A stretch of 61,882 bases of DNA from a virus: IMG/VR virus record IMGVR_UViG_3300033148_008145, positions 1 to 61,882 of that record; one strand, 5' to 3'. Shown here one piece after another: positions 9,001 through 17,930 of this stretch. The notes under the pieces were generated by a model. That model had not been told where the DNA came from and did not search any database. It was given only the letters and a program-made list of their open reading frames with translations. Both the position numbers and the translations under genes were made by a program. The first letter of the stretch is position 1. Every line of letters begins with the position of its first letter.

Positions 9001-12000
9001 AAGCGGCGCTGGGATTAGCCGCATATCCGGGGGCATAACGATAGATCGAGGTACAGAACCTTCGGCGAACATTTTATATAACGACGCTAACGATAGATTC
9101 GAGTTGAACTTTCCTTTGGCGACAGAGGGGAATGTGGTAGCAGCCGCAGCTAACTTAATTACCACAGGTCAGACTCTCACCACAAGCATAAACACCGTAT
9201 CCACCAACCTTGTCTCGACGGGCAAAGTTGTTGACGATATTAGCGGGAATTTAATCACGACGGGTCAAACACTGCAAACGCAGATTACCGCCAACGATGC
9301 TGATATTTCAACCAATGTGGGTAACATTGCTACCAATGTTAGTGATATATCATCCCTTACAACCAATCTTGTTGCAACGGGTCAAACACTACAAACACAG
9401 ATCACATCGAATGATGGTGACATATCCACACTTACAAGTAATCTGGTGACCACGGGTCAGACCCTTACAACCAACGTTAACACCGTCTCATCCAATTTGG
9501 TTTCTACCGGTGCGATTGTTGATGACGTTAGTGGGAACCTGATTACAACTGGGCAGACATTACAAACCCAGATTACGTCCAATGATACGGACATTACGAA
9601 TTTAAGTAGTAACCTAGTTACTACTGGTCAGACGCTCACTACAAACATAGATACTGTTGCCACTAATCTTGTGACGACTGGCCAGACTTTAACTTCGGAG
9701 ATAAATACCGTCTCGGGATTGATTCCTCCTACTGTTGTGGATGGGGCGGGAGTTACGGGGTATACCGCGAGATGGTATGATGGTAACACATTAACGACGG
9801 GTGTTTTATATGATAATGGAACTAATGTCGGTATCGGTACCTCAAGCCCGCAACGTCTTCTTCACGTAAATGGGGATGCCATAATTAGCGGTAAACTTTA
9901 CGATCAAACCAATTCGACGGGAGATAAAGGTTACGTCCTCACAAGCGACGACAACGGTCCGCTCTGGAAAGCTTCGGGAGACTTTGACGGGTTAAGTGTA
10001 AACTTGATTACGACCGGTCAAACGTTGACTACGAACCTGATCGCAACTGGCGTGTTCGTGGATACGAACACGGCCGGTGTCGCCACCAATGTAGCGAACC
10101 TAATCGCAACGGGTGCGTTTGTCGATACGAACACGGCCGGTGTCGCCACCAATGTAGCGAACCTAATCGCAACGAACGCATCGAACCTAATCGCAACGGG
10201 TGCGTTTGTCGATACGAACACGTTGGGAATCGCTACCAACGTAACGGCTATCGCCCTTAACGCATCGAACCTAGTCTTAACGGGTGCGTTTGTCGATACG
10301 AACACGGCTGGTGTCGCCACCAATGTAGCGAACATCGCCACTAACGCATCGAACCTAGTCTCAACGGGTGCGTATTTGACTTCCGAAATAGCTATCGTTT
10401 CCGGTATCGCCGAAGCTCATACGGATTTGACCGCGACCGGTCACATCATCGACTTGTTAAGCGGGGACTTGATTACGACCGGTCAAACGCTGACGACGGA
10501 CATCAATGCGGTTGCGTCGAACCTAGTCTTAACGGGTGCGTTTGTCGATACGAACACGGCTGGTGTCGCCACCAACGTAACGAACCTAATTACGACCGGT
10601 CAATATTTAACCGATGAGATAATTACTGTCTCCGGATTGATTCCCGCGACTGTTGTCGATGGAGCGGGGGTTACAGGGTATACTGCGAGATGGTTTGATG
10701 GTAACACATTAACGACAGGAGCTTTATACGACAACGGAACTAGGATTGGTATAGGGAATGATGCGCCCGACTATACTCTTGATGTTGCTGGCACCGTGGG
10801 CATCGACAACTACATCTACCATAATGGGGATAACGATACTTACCTAAAATTCGACACCGATGAAGTTAATTTAGTTGCTGGTAATTGGTCTGCTTTAAAG
10901 CTTGATAAAGCAACCGGAAAAATTCAGTTGAATAATACAAATGCCGATCTTGATTTGCAAGTGATGGCAGATGATGGTGAAGTAATTTTACACACAGATG
11001 CGGGTACGAACAAAGTAGGTATTGTTGCTGGTGGTGATGTTCAAATTCTTTCGGTAGACCCGGGTCCCGGCACTTCCAATCCTACAGATGGCAGATTACT
11101 TTTTGATAAAGTATTTGATAATAGCGGCGAAGCCACTGCTAACAAGATTGTTCTTTACGATGATGGTGGAGTGGGGGCTCAATGGAAGGGCGGTATTGGT
11201 GTTAGTTCAAGCGATATAGATTTCTTTTCGGGAGATAATTTCAGATTTTGGACAAATCATGGGTCAACTACTGAAGGTGACAACAGGCTTACAATTTTGG
11301 CTGACGGCAAAGTTGGCATCGGAACCACTACGCCAGCCACAACCCTTCATCTTTATACTACTTCTGGTAATAATTATCTAAAAATAGAAAACCAATCAAC
11401 AAGCCAAGCGGCTTTATGGTGGAAAACGGGTACAACAGACGCTAGTTGGATAGCTTACATTCCTTCGTCGTCTTCGGATTTAAGGTTATACGCTGGGGCA
11501 GATAAGGTTACTTTTAAAACTGACGGCAAAGTTGGTATCGGGACTATTACGCCAGCTGGATTACTTCACTTAAGAGTAAGTAGCGGTGCTTTAAATACAT
11601 ATTATGATGGAGATGGAGATAAGATTTTATGGTTCCGTACCGCGTCTGGGACTGCTCAATCAGAGTGGAAAGTAGACGCGGCCAAAACTTGGATAACAAC
11701 AAGAGGGACACTGCCGCTAAAATTTGGTACAAACGATACCCTTGCTCTAACTATTGATGGCTCGTCTCAAGCAGCCACATTCAGCGGTACGTTAACGGGT
11801 ACAAGTGCTACGTTCACGGGCGTAATTACCGCTGACGCTGGTTTAGTCCTCAATGATAATGATAAGATTAAGCTAGGGACTAGCGGTGATCTGGAGATTT
11901 ACCATGATGGAAACAATTCATTCATAAAAGATGCCGGAACAGGTGGGTTATATATTTATACAAATACTCTTGCTGTAACAAATGCTGCTGGTAATGAAAA

Positions 12001-15000
12001 CATGATATACGCCACCGAAAACGGCGCTGTAACTCTTTATCATGATAACGCTGTAAGACTAGCCACTACTTCAACTGGCGTAGCTGTTACTGGTGGCGTT
12101 GTAGCTACCTCCACAATTCAAGTGAGCCGTTCCAGTGCCTCACCGTTGTTTCAAGTAACTGACGCTGACGCTGGTGGTGGAGCTAAAAGTCGTTGGTTTG
12201 GGTTAGTGGATGGGACAAGTCGGTTCGCCATTTATGGCACTAATGGTACAACTGAAGAATTTAAGTTGGATGATGGAGGCGCAGCCACATTCAGCGATAC
12301 GCTCAACATAGCCAGCGGCAATCTCCAAATAGGGGGGACCAATATAATCAACTCTGGTCTGGCTATGTACAACTTGGAATCATTCAAGTTGGCCGATACC
12401 AAGAAAGCGTATTTTGGGTCGAGTAATGATTTAGAAATTTATCATGATGGTTCTCACTCTTATATTTCAGATCAAGGTGCAGGGTATTTAAGAATAAAAG
12501 CATCCAGTTATTTGCAGTTGATGGCTAGTGATGGCGAAGTATATATAAACTGCGAGGCTAATGGGGCAGTATATTTATCATACGACAACTCTACTAAACT
12601 AGCTACAACTTCAACAGGCGTAACTGTTACTGGAGCTTTAAAGACTACAACAATTTTAGATACTAATAACAGCGCCGGAACTAATGGACAAGTTTTAACC
12701 ACTACCGGCTCCGCTCTGGATTGGAAGACTTTGGCTGAGATTTCTGGTGTCGATGGAACTGGTACTGCAAACTACCTTTCGAAGTGGACAGATACAGATA
12801 CGATAGGCAACTCGAGCATTTTTGATAATGGAACAAATGTCGGCATCGGGACGGCTTCACCTAACTACAAACTGGAACTTTCATTTGCGGCTGGAAATCA
12901 TACTACTGGCATGGCGATTACGAATACCCAAGCTGGTGGCTATGGTAATGCACTTAATTTCGTATCCAAAAGAAGTGACGATAGCTCGCTCAATATTGCG
13001 GCACGAATCCGAACTGAAGGTGCTTCTTCTTGGAATACTGACGCTTCAACAAGCACCAATTTGAAATTTGAGACTGTATCCGCAGATACTGTGGCTACAA
13101 GAATGACCCTTCTTCATAACGGCAATATTGGCATGGGAACTCCTTCGCCTTCTGAAAGGTTGGATATAGAGTGGACTGATGGAGCCAACTATTCATCAAG
13201 TAGCGTTACTGAAGGAGTAAACATAAAACTCTCCAATGTTCAGAGTAATACGAATGGAGTCGCAGGGTTAATTTTTGGTGCAAGGTCAACTACCACTAGT
13301 TATGCTAAAGTTGGAGCAGAGGTAACTGGTAATGGAAATATAGATTTATTCTTTCAGACGGAAGGTAGTGGTACTATTGGTGAAAGAATGCGTATTAAAG
13401 CTGACGGCAATGTTGGCATCGGGACTACTGCGCCATCCGTCAAGCTTCATGTTGCTGGAGCGGTGACGGTTGATGGTGGCGGTGCTGCGCAAGCAGCGAA
13501 TACTAACGCTGATGATCTAGTGATTAGAGGCGACGACAACCGGGGTATCTCGATAATAACAGGAACAAACAAAGACGGGCGAATAGTTTTTAGCGACACA
13601 GCAGATACGGTAGTAGGTGGTTTACGGTACGATCATGGTGTCCCCCATATGCAGTTGCTAACTGAAGGTTCAGTTGCCCTTACGCTTAATGGTTCTCAAA
13701 ACGCCACATTCAGCGGCGCGGTGGTGGCTACAGGAGCGCTGACGGCTAACGGACTGTTTTACGTAAACAATTTAGCACAGATAGCGCAGTCAAAGAGTAG
13801 CACAACTGATCCAACTAGCAACATAATGCTTCAGTTGAAGAACACCAATACCACAAACAATGTTTATAACACCCTGATGTTCAAGGATGCGCAGGGTAAT
13901 GATGGTGCGTGTCTTTCAGCAAGGCATACAGACCATACTGGCAACAAGGCGGGTATAGGGTTATGGACTAGGGACGGAAGCAACTTGATTGAAAGGATGA
14001 CCATTGCTCCGGGTGGAGCAGCCACGTTTAGTGGAACATTAGGAGTTACAGGTGCTATTACTGCATCTTCTATGACAAATACTCTAGGGAGTGCAGTAGC
14101 GTCTACCAATCTTCAAACTATATTAAATGGGGTAGCCAGTAAGGCCAATAGGATTAAATTTCAAGAGGGTGGTGTTGACAAATGGCTTCTTGGTCAAGGT
14201 GCAGCATCAGAAACAAGTGCGTTTGAACTATACAACGCAGTTGGCGTTATAGCTATTAGTGTCAATAGGACTTCAAGCCTTACAACATTAGGGGCGGGAC
14301 TAGCAGTTACAGGAACGGGTACGTTCAGCGGTGCGCTGACGGGCACTAGTGCTACGTTCAAATTAGATGCAGGGCTTACCCTTGAACGCACATCAGTTGA
14401 TTCAAGACTGCGGATGTTCAATACGGGCGGTGAATGGATTATTGCTTCGACCTACGGGTCTACTGGAGCGTATGACCCAATTAAATTTCAAACAAGTGAT
14501 GTCACTAGACTTACGATTGCTGCTAATGGAGCATCCACATTCAGCAGCACGGTTCGGGCCGAGGACAGGTTTGATCTTTATGACGGGACAAAGGTTTGGC
14601 AAATTAAAAATGTTAGCGGAACTTTTAGTTTGCGAAACGGAAATACGGGAGCGATTCCTATATCTATTACTAGCGCAGGAGTATCCACATTCAGCGGTGA
14701 TATTAAAATAATAAAAAGTGATGCGCAACTTTTCCTTGATGGAGGAAATGTTGAGGGATATTTCTATATGGCAAGTAGCGCAGCTTACCTAAGAACAACA
14801 ACCGCTCACCCATTATATATTGGAACAAACAATTCTATTGACCTTACGATTATCTCTGACGGCAATGTTGGCATCGGGACAACTGCGCCAAGTGCGGATC
14901 TTGAAGTGTCAACAGCATCTGGAGGAGAATTCTTAGTAACAAAATCTGGTAGCTCTGGTGTCACTTTACAGCAAGTCAATGGCGGTGATGCGACCTCTGG

Positions 15001-17896
15001 TTCTTTAGCTATAAAAGCTGGTACGGCGATGGCATTTTATACCAACGGTACTGGTCAAGCTGTATACATTGATAATTCACAAAACATCGGGATTGGGGTG
15101 ACTCCAGAAACTTGGCACTCAAGCTATACGGCATTACAATTTGCAGGCAATGGAGCATTGAGTGGGTGGGGTAATCAGCAAGCTGGTGCCGCGATATTCT
15201 TATCCCAAAACTCTTACCTTGACCAGACAGCTTGGAAATACATCTCAACAGACGAAGCTAGTAGATACGAACAGGTTAATGGTGCGCATACATTCTCAGT
15301 AGCTCCAAGCGGCACAGCAGATGCAGCAATAACTTGGACAACCGCTCTCACTATTAATACAAGTGGCAATGTCGGTATCGGGATTGCTGCGCCAACTCAG
15401 CACCTTCATGTAGCAGGTAACATGCGCTTAACGGGAGGATTCTATGATAAAGATAATTCCCTCGGAAGTGCTGGACAAATTTTAACAACAAATGGAAGTG
15501 CAACTTATTGGAGCGCCGCGGGTTCAGGGACTGTCACCGGAAGTGGTACGGATAATTATGTACCAAGATGGAATGGTACTACTGCTTTAGAGAATTCGAC
15601 CATAACTGATGATGGAACCACGGTCACAGTTGGCGGTTTAATAACTAGTACAGGGAATAGCAACGGACGCGTAACCAACTGGAAAGCAAACGGTTCTGGA
15701 TGGGCCGTTAATGTATTTCAAACTAATGGTGGTGCTGATAAATGGGCGCACGGCATAAATAATAGTAATGAATATTATATTTATAACTACGCCACTAGTA
15801 CGACGGACTTTATTATCAAAGCTGACGGCAAAGTCGGCATCGGGACTACTGCTCCAAGTATGACGGATGGGGGCTTGCAAGTTCATTCTACGGCAAGCAC
15901 GGGTCGCATTAAGTTAACTTCAGCAACAACTGGAGCGGGTTCGACTGATGGATTTGCCTTGGTAACTGATGCAAGCGGAAATATTTACTACTACAACCGG
16001 GAGCAAACCTATCAAGGTTTTTACAACCACAACGGTACTACAGTTGCGGAAGTATGCCGAATGACATCAGACGGCAAAGTCGGCATCGGTAGTACTTCGC
16101 CGGAGATGCCGCTGGTTGTTAAAACAACGGCTGCGATTCAGACGATGAAATTGAAGGGCGGTCATACCGGGTATGGCTCTTCACTTCAGTTTGACGCTAC
16201 GGATGCTGGCGGTTTGAATTTTGAGTTGGTTAGCGGCGGGTCTGGGACAGGTGGAGGGATGAATAGTAAGTTCTCCATTCGGGATGTTGCTAATAATGCG
16301 TCTCGCCTGACCATAGATAGCGTAGGCAACGTCGGCCTCGGGATAACTACTCCGTCCGAGCACCTTCATATTGCCGAATCAACTTCTGCTTCAGCTAGTA
16401 TACGTATCACCAACTCAACTACGGGCACAGGTAGCTCAAGCGGTTTAAGGGTCTCGCTAGAGGCGGACGAGAATACTACAATCATGAACCATAGCAACAC
16501 CAATTTGAATTTGGGTGTTAATGGTCTGAATGTAATATCTATAAAAGATGCCAAAGTCGGCATCGGGACTACTGCGCCAAACTCAAAGCTAGAAATTGCA
16601 GGGTTTGATTCAACTACCACTTTGGGAGACAGCATTGATCTGTTGATAGAAGGAGGAGGGAACACAAATAAACTTGTTCAATTGGGAATGGGATGGACGG
16701 GTCATAGTTCAGGAGTGAAGCCACCCGTTGTGTTGGCAGCAAAAACCATACTCGCAAGTGGCCATACCTATGCTGATTTTATTATAGCAAACCGAGAATC
16801 TACGGTAGGAGGAACAGCTCCCGTAGAGCATATGCGGGTTACTTATGACGGCAAAGTCGGTATCGGTACTACTGCGCCGGGAGCCAAGTTAGATGTTAGA
16901 GGAGCAGATGGTTATTTGAAATTTGATACTAGTGGCTCAGACGGCACAATTAAATCAGATTATAATTTAAAACTGTACGCAGATGATACTGGCGACAACA
17001 GTAGTGGTTATCAAAATATTCAATTTTATACTGCTGGTGCTAATGAACGGATGCGGATTGCTTTTGACGGCAAGATACAAATAGGTAACAACGTTCCGAT
17101 GTGGTCGGGTTCATACGGAGGCGCGCTATTCTTAAAAGGTAATAACGCAACAAGCGATAGATACGCCCAACTTACTATAGTTGATTCTACTGGGTCTAGC
17201 GTAACTACTGGACTTGTAGTGAGCAATGCTGGAGATGTCGGAATAGGTACCGTATCTCCTAATAATGTTAGTAATAAGGCTACTCTAGAATTGAATGCCG
17301 TTTGGGGTGGGGTTATAGAAAGCAGCGTTTCAGGAACAGTTAAGTCGCGCTGGGATTGGTCTACTGGGGGTATTACTCAATTCGGCACTTACGTTAATGA
17401 GCCGTTACATTTAATAACAAACTCGTCAATGGCGGTGACTATACTGGGTGACGGCAATGTCGGTATCGGCTCTGCTTCTCCGGCCGCACCTCTTGATGTC
17501 CCAAGAGCATCAGACTATAAGGTAATAAAACTTGGTGATGATATTACATCTCACTATGTACTAACCGGCAACCAAGATCACACTTTAACTTTAACTTGCG
17601 CGTCTTATTTCCAAGCTGAAATAGTTATTACAGCTCATCAAACAAATGGAGGAACATATAATAATTTATACATAAGGGGAATTTGGTCTAATAATGATAC
17701 ATCACACCATTGGGACGAAATAGAAAACGTTGGAAGCCTTACGAACAGCACCTTTACTATTACAAACGGACAAAACGGAGCCACGACTAACTCGGGTGAG
17801 TGGAAAATAGTTCACGATTATGTTAGCGGTACATTTGTCAAATTTACCGTAAGGATAACGGACTTTTACGGCACCCATGCATATACAATATCATAA
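6008..17896 (+). CDS. giant repetitive tail fibre protein, part 1
   Basis: A 3962-residue protein. Residues about 60-1240 are built from units around SNLITTGQTLQTQITSNDSDI, probably forming a long trimeric shaft; they are interrupted by small non-repeat blocks, for example one containing TLDLGSSAKKWDNLWAK. From about residue 1250 to the end there are about 18 modules centred on DGKVGIGTTAP..KLHV joined to beta-rich spacers, typical of phage fibre receptor regions. The last about 130 residues form a distinct terminal block (YFQAEIVITA...TSHHWDEIENVG). There is no ribosome binding site beyond coupling to the gene four bases upstream. The stop lies in a 25-bp tandem duplication, after which a second fibre ORF begins. 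Confidence 0.9.
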   Translation: MSSQTVVDVVISGTTATVVDARVDGITTIAGPAPIANVSGQVPDLGVTTSYLAGQGAILSLTNDIANLRANVIITGQTLTDEIGVLSGVLISTGNYLESNILTLSGNLIASGNNLDSLRDVLSGNLITTGQTLEAQITNNDTDIADLLTNLITTGQTLQTQITSNDGDISTITSNLVTTGETLTTDINNVSANIVSTGKLVDDISGNLIVTGQTLQTEITSNLSTLTTNLIITGKTLQSQVTSNDTDITNVNLRCDAIETSVATTGSTLTSEINIVSGLTTGNDEDIVALQTATGILRAATDSNAANLVLTGRFLDSEIAIVSGIAGGQDLVNLSGRVNVISGNLITTGQTLTTDINAVSSNLIFTGSIVDDISGNLIATGNTLTSEIAIVSGIATGGSAQDFSELSGNLITTGQTLTTDVNTLQTQITSNDGDITSLNLRADSIETNLISTGSFVDDISGNLITTGQTLQTQITSNDSDITDLTSNLITTGQTLTTSINNVSSNLITTGQTLTSEIAIVSGLTTGSASDPALSGKVDTLSGNLITTGQTLQVQITSNDSDISTLTSNLVTTGQTLTDEKFDKSGGTISGNILPDVTETLDLGSSAKKWDNLWAKDAHIDSGTLFLGEAGANIKVVDNRIQLEGDSAAKGPQFQGDVIITDGTLTVSGNLAVTANQTGVLATSANLITTGGNLEAQIASNDTDISNLTSNLITTGQTLQTQITSNDGDITTLTSNLITTGQTLTSEIAIVSGIATGGSAEDFAALSGDLITTGQTLQTQITSNDSDISTLTSNLITTGQTLQTQITSNDGDITNLTTNLITTGQTLTSELGTVSGLITDNDAEIAALLAATGELKTDTNTNASNLVTTGQTLTTNINTVSTNLVSTESVVDDISGNLITTGQTLQTQITSNDGDITSLTSNLITTGQTLQTQITSNDADIATLDSTTVKITTDQSVAGNKIFTDKVIINNLTVTGTEVIVDVENLAVRDNIIHINSGESGAGISRISGGITIDRGTEPSANILYNDANDRFELNFPLATEGNVVAAAANLITTGQTLTTSINTVSTNLVSTGKVVDDISGNLITTGQTLQTQITANDADISTNVGNIATNVSDISSLTTNLVATGQTLQTQITSNDGDISTLTSNLVTTGQTLTTNVNTVSSNLVSTGAIVDDVSGNLITTGQTLQTQITSNDTDITNLSSNLVTTGQTLTTNIDTVATNLVTTGQTLTSEINTVSGLIPPTVVDGAGVTGYTARWYDGNTLTTGVLYDNGTNVGIGTSSPQRLLHVNGDAIISGKLYDQTNSTGDKGYVLTSDDNGPLWKASGDFDGLSVNLITTGQTLTTNLIATGVFVDTNTAGVATNVANLIATGAFVDTNTAGVATNVANLIATNASNLIATGAFVDTNTLGIATNVTAIALNASNLVLTGAFVDTNTAGVATNVANIATNASNLVSTGAYLTSEIAIVSGIAEAHTDLTATGHIIDLLSGDLITTGQTLTTDINAVASNLVLTGAFVDTNTAGVATNVTNLITTGQYLTDEIITVSGLIPATVVDGAGVTGYTARWFDGNTLTTGALYDNGTRIGIGNDAPDYTLDVAGTVGIDNYIYHNGDNDTYLKFDTDEVNLVAGNWSALKLDKATGKIQLNNTNADLDLQVMADDGEVILHTDAGTNKVGIVAGGDVQILSVDPGPGTSNPTDGRLLFDKVFDNSGEATANKIVLYDDGGVGAQWKGGIGVSSSDIDFFSGDNFRFWTNHGSTTEGDNRLTILADGKVGIGTTTPATTLHLYTTSGNNYLKIENQSTSQAALWWKTGTTDASWIAYIPSSSSDLRLYAGADKVTFKTDGKVGIGTITPAGLLHLRVSSGALNTYYDGDGDKILWFRTASGTAQSEWKVDAAKTWITTRGTLPLKFGTNDTLALTIDGSSQAATFSGTLTGTSATFTGVITADAGLVLNDNDKIKLGTSGDLEIYHDGNNSFIKDAGTGGLYIYTNTLAVTNAAGNENMIYATENGAVTLYHDNAVRLATTSTGVAVTGGVVATSTIQVSRSSASPLFQVTDADAGGGAKSRWFGLVDGTSRFAIYGTNGTTEEFKLDDGGAATFSDTLNIASGNLQIGGTNIINSGLAMYNLESFKLADTKKAYFGSSNDLEIYHDGSHSYISDQGAGYLRIKASSYLQLMASDGEVYINCEANGAVYLSYDNSTKLATTSTGVTVTGALKTTTILDTNNSAGTNGQVLTTTGSALDWKTLAEISGVDGTGTANYLSKWTDTDTIGNSSIFDNGTNVGIGTASPNYKLELSFAAGNHTTGMAITNTQAGGYGNALNFVSKRSDDSSLNIAARIRTEGASSWNTDASTSTNLKFETVSADTVATRMTLLHNGNIGMGTPSPSERLDIEWTDGANYSSSSVTEGVNIKLSNVQSNTNGVAGLIFGARSTTTSYAKVGAEVTGNGNIDLFFQTEGSGTIGERMRIKADGNVGIGTTAPSVKLHVAGAVTVDGGGAAQAANTNADDLVIRGDDNRGISIITGTNKDGRIVFSDTADTVVGGLRYDHGVPHMQLLTEGSVALTLNGSQNATFSGAVVATGALTANGLFYVNNLAQIAQSKSSTTDPTSNIMLQLKNTNTTNNVYNTLMFKDAQGNDGACLSARHTDHTGNKAGIGLWTRDGSNLIERMTIAPGGAATFSGTLGVTGAITASSMTNTLGSAVASTNLQTILNGVASKANRIKFQEGGVDKWLLGQGAASETSAFELYNAVGVIAISVNRTSSLTTLGAGLAVTGTGTFSGALTGTSATFKLDAGLTLERTSVDSRLRMFNTGGEWIIASTYGSTGAYDPIKFQTSDVTRLTIAANGASTFSSTVRAEDRFDLYDGTKVWQIKNVSGTFSLRNGNTGAIPISITSAGVSTFSGDIKIIKSDAQLFLDGGNVEGYFYMASSAAYLRTTTAHPLYIGTNNSIDLTIISDGNVGIGTTAPSADLEVSTASGGEFLVTKSGSSGVTLQQVNGGDATSGSLAIKAGTAMAFYTNGTGQAVYIDNSQNIGIGVTPETWHSSYTALQFAGNGALSGWGNQQAGAAIFLSQNSYLDQTAWKYISTDEASRYEQVNGAHTFSVAPSGTADAAITWTTALTINTSGNVGIGIAAPTQHLHVAGNMRLTGGFYDKDNSLGSAGQILTTNGSATYWSAAGSGTVTGSGTDNYVPRWNGTTALENSTITDDGTTVTVGGLITSTGNSNGRVTNWKANGSGWAVNVFQTNGGADKWAHGINNSNEYYIYNYATSTTDFIIKADGKVGIGTTAPSMTDGGLQVHSTASTGRIKLTSATTGAGSTDGFALVTDASGNIYYYNREQTYQGFYNHNGTTVAEVCRMTSDGKVGIGSTSPEMPLVVKTTAAIQTMKLKGGHTGYGSSLQFDATDAGGLNFELVSGGSGTGGGMNSKFSIRDVANNASRLTIDSVGNVGLGITTPSEHLHIAESTSASASIRITNSTTGTGSSSGLRVSLEADENTTIMNHSNTNLNLGVNGLNVISIKDAKVGIGTTAPNSKLEIAGFDSTTTLGDSIDLLIEGGGNTNKLVQLGMGWTGHSSGVKPPVVLAAKTILASGHTYADFIIANRESTVGGTAPVEHMRVTYDGKVGIGTTAPGAKLDVRGADGYLKFDTSGSDGTIKSDYNLKLYADDTGDNSSGYQNIQFYTAGANERMRIAFDGKIQIGNNVPMWSGSYGGALFLKGNNATSDRYAQLTIVDSTGSSVTTGLVVSNAGDVGIGTVSPNNVSNKATLELNAVWGGVIESSVSGTVKSRWDWSTGGITQFGTYVNEPLHLITNSSMAVTILGDGNVGIGSASPAAPLDVPRASDYKVIKLGDDITSHYVLTGNQDHTLTLTCASYFQAEIVITAHQTNGGTYNNLYIRGIWSNNDTSHHWDEIENVGSLTNSTFTITNGQNGATTNSGEWKIVHDYVSGTFVKFTVRITDFYGTHAYTIS
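6200..9720 (+). repeat. coding repeat array of 'NLITTGQTL' units
   Basis: The DNA codes for dozens of irregularly spaced copies of a unit that reads NLITTGQTL followed by QTQITSNDxDI or TTxINxVSS. Synonymous codons vary between copies (ACTGGTCAGACT, ACAGGACAAACG, ACGGGTCAAACA and similar), so the protein repeat is conserved more than the DNA. This points to an old array kept by selection on protein structure. Confidence 0.85.
10033..10590 (+). repeat. 63-bp tandem repeat block inside the fibre gene
   Basis: A 63-bp unit (21 codons, NLIATGAFVDTNTAGVATNV plus A) occurs at 10033, 10096 and 10159 with near-identical DNA. Partial or modified copies start near 10183, 10267, 10351 and 10519. Unlike the older array upstream, the copies are almost the same at DNA level and favour ACG, TCG, GTC and GCG codons. 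Confidence 0.85.
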
Positions 17897-17930
17897 AAAA
17901 TGAAAATATACAATATCATAAAAAATGAAA
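17881..17930 (+). repeat. perfect 25-bp tandem duplication at the fibre ORF junction
   Basis: Bases 17881-17905 and 17906-17930 are identical. Each copy contains the TAA that stops the first fibre ORF and an ATG preceded by A's. The second copy supplies the ATG at 17925. Removing one copy would place the two fibre ORFs in the same frame, separated only by TAA AAA. Confidence 0.95.

Noticed and set aside
6200-9720. Possible CRISPR or diversity-generating retroelement
   Set aside because: The repeats are coding, irregularly spaced and synonymously diverged. No reverse transcriptase or template/variable repeat pair was seen.
6643-16665. Many long antisense ORFs within the fibre gene
   Set aside because: They are low-complexity Val/Ser/Ala-rich shadows of the repetitive plus-strand codons, without ribosome binding sites or recognisable features.
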